DNA from: Monodelphis domestica
Lineage: Eukaryota > Chordata > Mammalia > Didelphimorphia > Didelphidae
DNA length: 64,000 nucleotides
Direction: 5' to 3'
NCBI RefSeq assembly: GCF_027887165.1
Contig: NC_077229.1
Coordinates: 113,969,520 to 114,033,519, forward strand
Shown here: piece after piece, positions 61,620 to 64,000 of the stretch
Numbering within the stretch: the first letter of the stretch is position 1
Layout: each line of letters opens with the position of its first letter
The notes under the pieces: generated by a model
Told to the model about the DNA's origin: nothing
The model's database searches: none
Seen by the model: only the letters and a program-made list of their open reading frames with translations
Translations under genes and position numbers: made by a program

Positions 61620-61785
61620 TAATCATAGAATCACAGATTAAGACCTGGGCAAGCCTTTGGAGGTTATCTAGCACAACTTTCTAATTTTACAGATAAGTAA
61701 ACTAAAGGCTAGAGAAGCTAAATGATTTGTCTAAGGTCATGGATTAGAAGTGGGATTTAAAAGCAGGTTCTCTAGATTCAGAGCT
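61620..61785 (-). mobile_element. MIR3-like SINE, antisense
   Basis: taatcatagaatcacagatt, cctttggaggttatctagca, attttacagataagtaaact, gaagtgggatttaaaagcag. Confidence 0.65.
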
Positions 61786-61989
61786 AGTGCTTTTCTTCTG
61801 TTACAGAACAGGTTGGAGGGGAACTCTAAATATAGTTGACCTGAATTTTTGTCAAGGATTTGCCAAATCTCAAGTTATTATGATGGTCAATGTATGCTTG
61901 ATCACATATTGGTGGACTTTGAGATCTTCTGATCCCAGAGACTTTTTCTACTATTCAAATTTTATTTTGTCCATTCTACCAGTTTTTTT

Positions 61990-62180
61990 TTTACCCTTAC
62001 CTTCTTAGACTCAATACAGTGTATTGGTTCTAAGACAGAAGAGCAGTAAGGGCTAGACAATTGAGGTTAAGTTACTTGCCTAGGGTCACACAGCTAGGAA
62101 GTGTCTGAGGTCAAATTTGAACCCAGGACCTCCCCATCTCTAGGCCTGGCTCTCAATCCATTGAACCATTTAACTATTCC
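61990..62180 (-). mobile_element. Marsupial SINE1-type element, antisense
   Basis: cccttaccttcttagactca, acagtgtattggttctaaga, cagaagagcagtaagggcta, gggtcacacagctaggaagt, tttgaacccaggacctcccc, ctctaggcctggctctcaat. Full length, relatively young. Confidence 0.85.
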
Positions 62181-62789
62181 CTCCCCCCAATTCTACCAGT
62201 TCTGAAACTCCCTGTATTTTCAGCCTCACAGGTCTCTCCATCTTATTCACAAAGGCTAGTTAAATACCTTGATGGAATTTCATGCATAGTATATCAAGAG
62301 CATTTATTCCAGGGAATGTTTCTTATTTGTTTTTGAGAAATGCTTGTTGATTGATTGTTCTGAGAACATAAAAGAAATGAGGTTAGTCTGCCATGATCTG
62401 TACCTAATGACATCATGCTGATTCTTGGTGATCATTGCTTCTTTGAGTTCCAATATCTGAAGCTCTATCATTTGGAAGAAGAATTAGACTTCTTATACAT
62501 GACTCCAATAGACAAAATTAGAATTTGTTTTAGGAAGGAACCATAGTCAGTTTTAAGGAAGAACTTTCCATCAATCAGAACAATTTCACAACAGAAAGGG
62601 CTGCCTAGTTTGGGTGTTTCTCATCACTGAGATGTTCAAGGAAAGCTTGGATGGCTCTTTTCTTAGAGATTCTCTTGCAGAAAGTAATAGACTGGACTAG
62701 ATGCTCTCTGTGGTCCTTTTCATCTCTTATTCATTAATGATGCTATGACTTGATCATTTCCTTTCCTAGTTGACATTGGCAAATGCTTA

Positions 62790-63290
62790 AAAGGGCATAA
62801 TTAGGGAACCAAATACAAGGGTTCTTTCTGGGTGTTTCTTTAGTGCCTGAGCTACCCAATCCCTGAAGCATGGCTTCACACTTCATTTCTCCTTTGGCAG
62901 GCTGTAGGCAACAGGGCCGTTGCCATAGGAATTGTGTATTTTGAGATTATTTTGAGAAGCAGTTTGTATGATCAGATTTTTTCTTCCTTAAACTTCATCT
63001 ATTTGTGATGGCTTTTTTTCTAATAGCTTGCATGGGATATATATTGAGGGGGTGACTGAAATAATAACAATGATATCTTCAAGATGCTTTTTTTTCTTTA
63101 AGTCTATAGAAGATGAGTTTATATTGCCACACTTATCCAATTACAAAAAATCAGTCATTTCCTCCCACTTTTATCAGTTTATAGAACATTAAATATAAGG
63201 AACTGACTTGTCCTTAGAGCATTTCTATTTGAGTGCTACTCTAAAAGACAAGAAGAATGAGATCATAACAAAAGAAAAAATACTGATAAG
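62790..63290. other. Intronic, no repeat recognised
   Basis: Non-repetitive stretch holding gccgttgccatagg (62919-62932), close to one arm of the RFX X-box. No gene seen. Could be a conserved non-coding element, which cannot be judged from one sequence. Confidence 0.3.
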
Positions 63291-63519
63291 TATTTTATTC
63301 ATATCAACTTAAGGAGGTTGGGTACTACAAATTATCTTCATTTTACAAATAAGGAAATTAAGGAAGATTCAGATCTTTTAAGTGTCTTTACCAGAACTAG
63401 TTATAGGAAGAAACCAGTTAGTAAAGTAGCTTCCTTTATAAGGGAATAACTACTTCTTATCAAGATCCACTATTTTTTTTTCCAGTTCCACTGGCATAAA
63501 CCAGGTTGCTATGAAAAGA

Positions 63520-63650
63520 ACCCTGGGCTGGGGCAAATAGATGGTCTCAGCTTGTGTTTCCTGGCTATGTGACTTAGCTTGACCATGGTTTTCTCATTTG
63601 CAGAATTGAAATAATAATAATTAAGCTAGGGGATAGGGGCAATGATAATG
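63520..63650 (+). mobile_element. MIR-type SINE, sense
   Basis: agaaccctgggctggggcaa, gcttgtgtttcctggctatg, tgacttagcttgaccatggt, tttctcatttgcagaattga, aataataataattaagctag. Confidence 0.5.
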
Positions 63651-64000
63651 AAAAGAGCATGTACGAGAAATTTTTCAAAGGAATTTTGTGACTGAATAAA
63701 TACGGGAAGTGAGTTAAAGAGAGGAATCAAGTTTGTGTTAACATGTCAAATCTGAATAATGCAGGAAGTGGTAAGATCATTGAAGGAAGCAAGAAGGAAA
63801 ACAAAGATATAGTACCTGGTTAGTAAAATGCATAATGAATTGCATCTGTAGAGAAGGAGATTTGATAAGAAATGTGACAAGGTCACTTTTGGACATGAGT
63901 TAAAGATGCCTATTGGAAAAATGGTATGGGACAACAGAAAGAGGCAAAACCAGGGACATATTGGGCCTCCATCTCCTCATCTCTTGACTGTTCTAATGGC

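Larger units (their letters stand above)
61450..62780 (-). mobile_element. L3/CR1 LINE carrying nested SINEs, antisense
   Basis: 61450-61590 (gtatacccttatacaagtaa, ttgataaaatgtcc, gaactctctctaggtttata) aligns with the 59340-59450 part of the other L3. 62225-62780 continues with ccatcttattcacaaaggct, agaaatgaggttagtctgcc, gatgacat..tgctgattcttgg. The gap holds a MIR3-like fragment and a SINE1. Confidence 0.65.

Overview
This is a window of vertebrate nuclear DNA, almost certainly from a marsupial. The tRNA-headed SINEs match the marsupial SINE1 type and the BovB/RTE-tailed MAR1 type. L1 3' ends have the marsupial form, and there is a dense background of old MIR, L2 and L3/CR1 copies. Species cannot be fixed from the sequence alone. 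There are no bacterial genes, operons, CRISPR arrays or tRNA/rRNA genes; most open reading frames in the window are chance frames in repeats or low-complexity DNA.

The one gene I can support is KCNK9 (TASK-3, a two-pore-domain potassium channel) on the + strand. Exon 1 codes from 11805 to 12087 and ends at a strong GT donor inside the codon of the first selectivity-filter glycine (residue 95). No reading frame for the rest of the channel follows, so exon 2 lies beyond base 64000 and about 51.9 kb of this window is the first coding intron.

Layout: 1 to about 9.2 kb is intergenic, with old SINE/LINE copies, an antisense LTR-type retroelement (about 4.6-6.0 kb) and an L1 3' end. About 9.3-12.1 kb is a CpG-rich promoter and 5' leader with a 21-base C run and extensive AGC and GGA repeats. 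The leader has a short upstream ORF whose stop overlaps the KCNK9 start (ATGA), and a second upstream ATG in frame with the channel. From 12.1 to 64 kb is intron: a patchwork of MIR, MAR1, SINE1, L1, L2 and L3/CR1 copies, microsatellites, and a SERF2 processed pseudogene on the minus strand (about 32.5-32.7 kb). A CpG-preserving segment at 35.0-35.6 kb carries an SGNH-esterase-like motif and may be the ORF1 remnant of a non-LTR retroelement.

I did not find a convincing undescribed biological system. The observations most worth a second look are the KCNK9 leader, the esterase-motif segment, a tandemly expanded repeat family seen at several sites on both strands, and several repeat families I can describe but not name. 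Repeat family names come from recognition of consensus features, not from a database search; repeat boundaries are approximate to some tens of bases.
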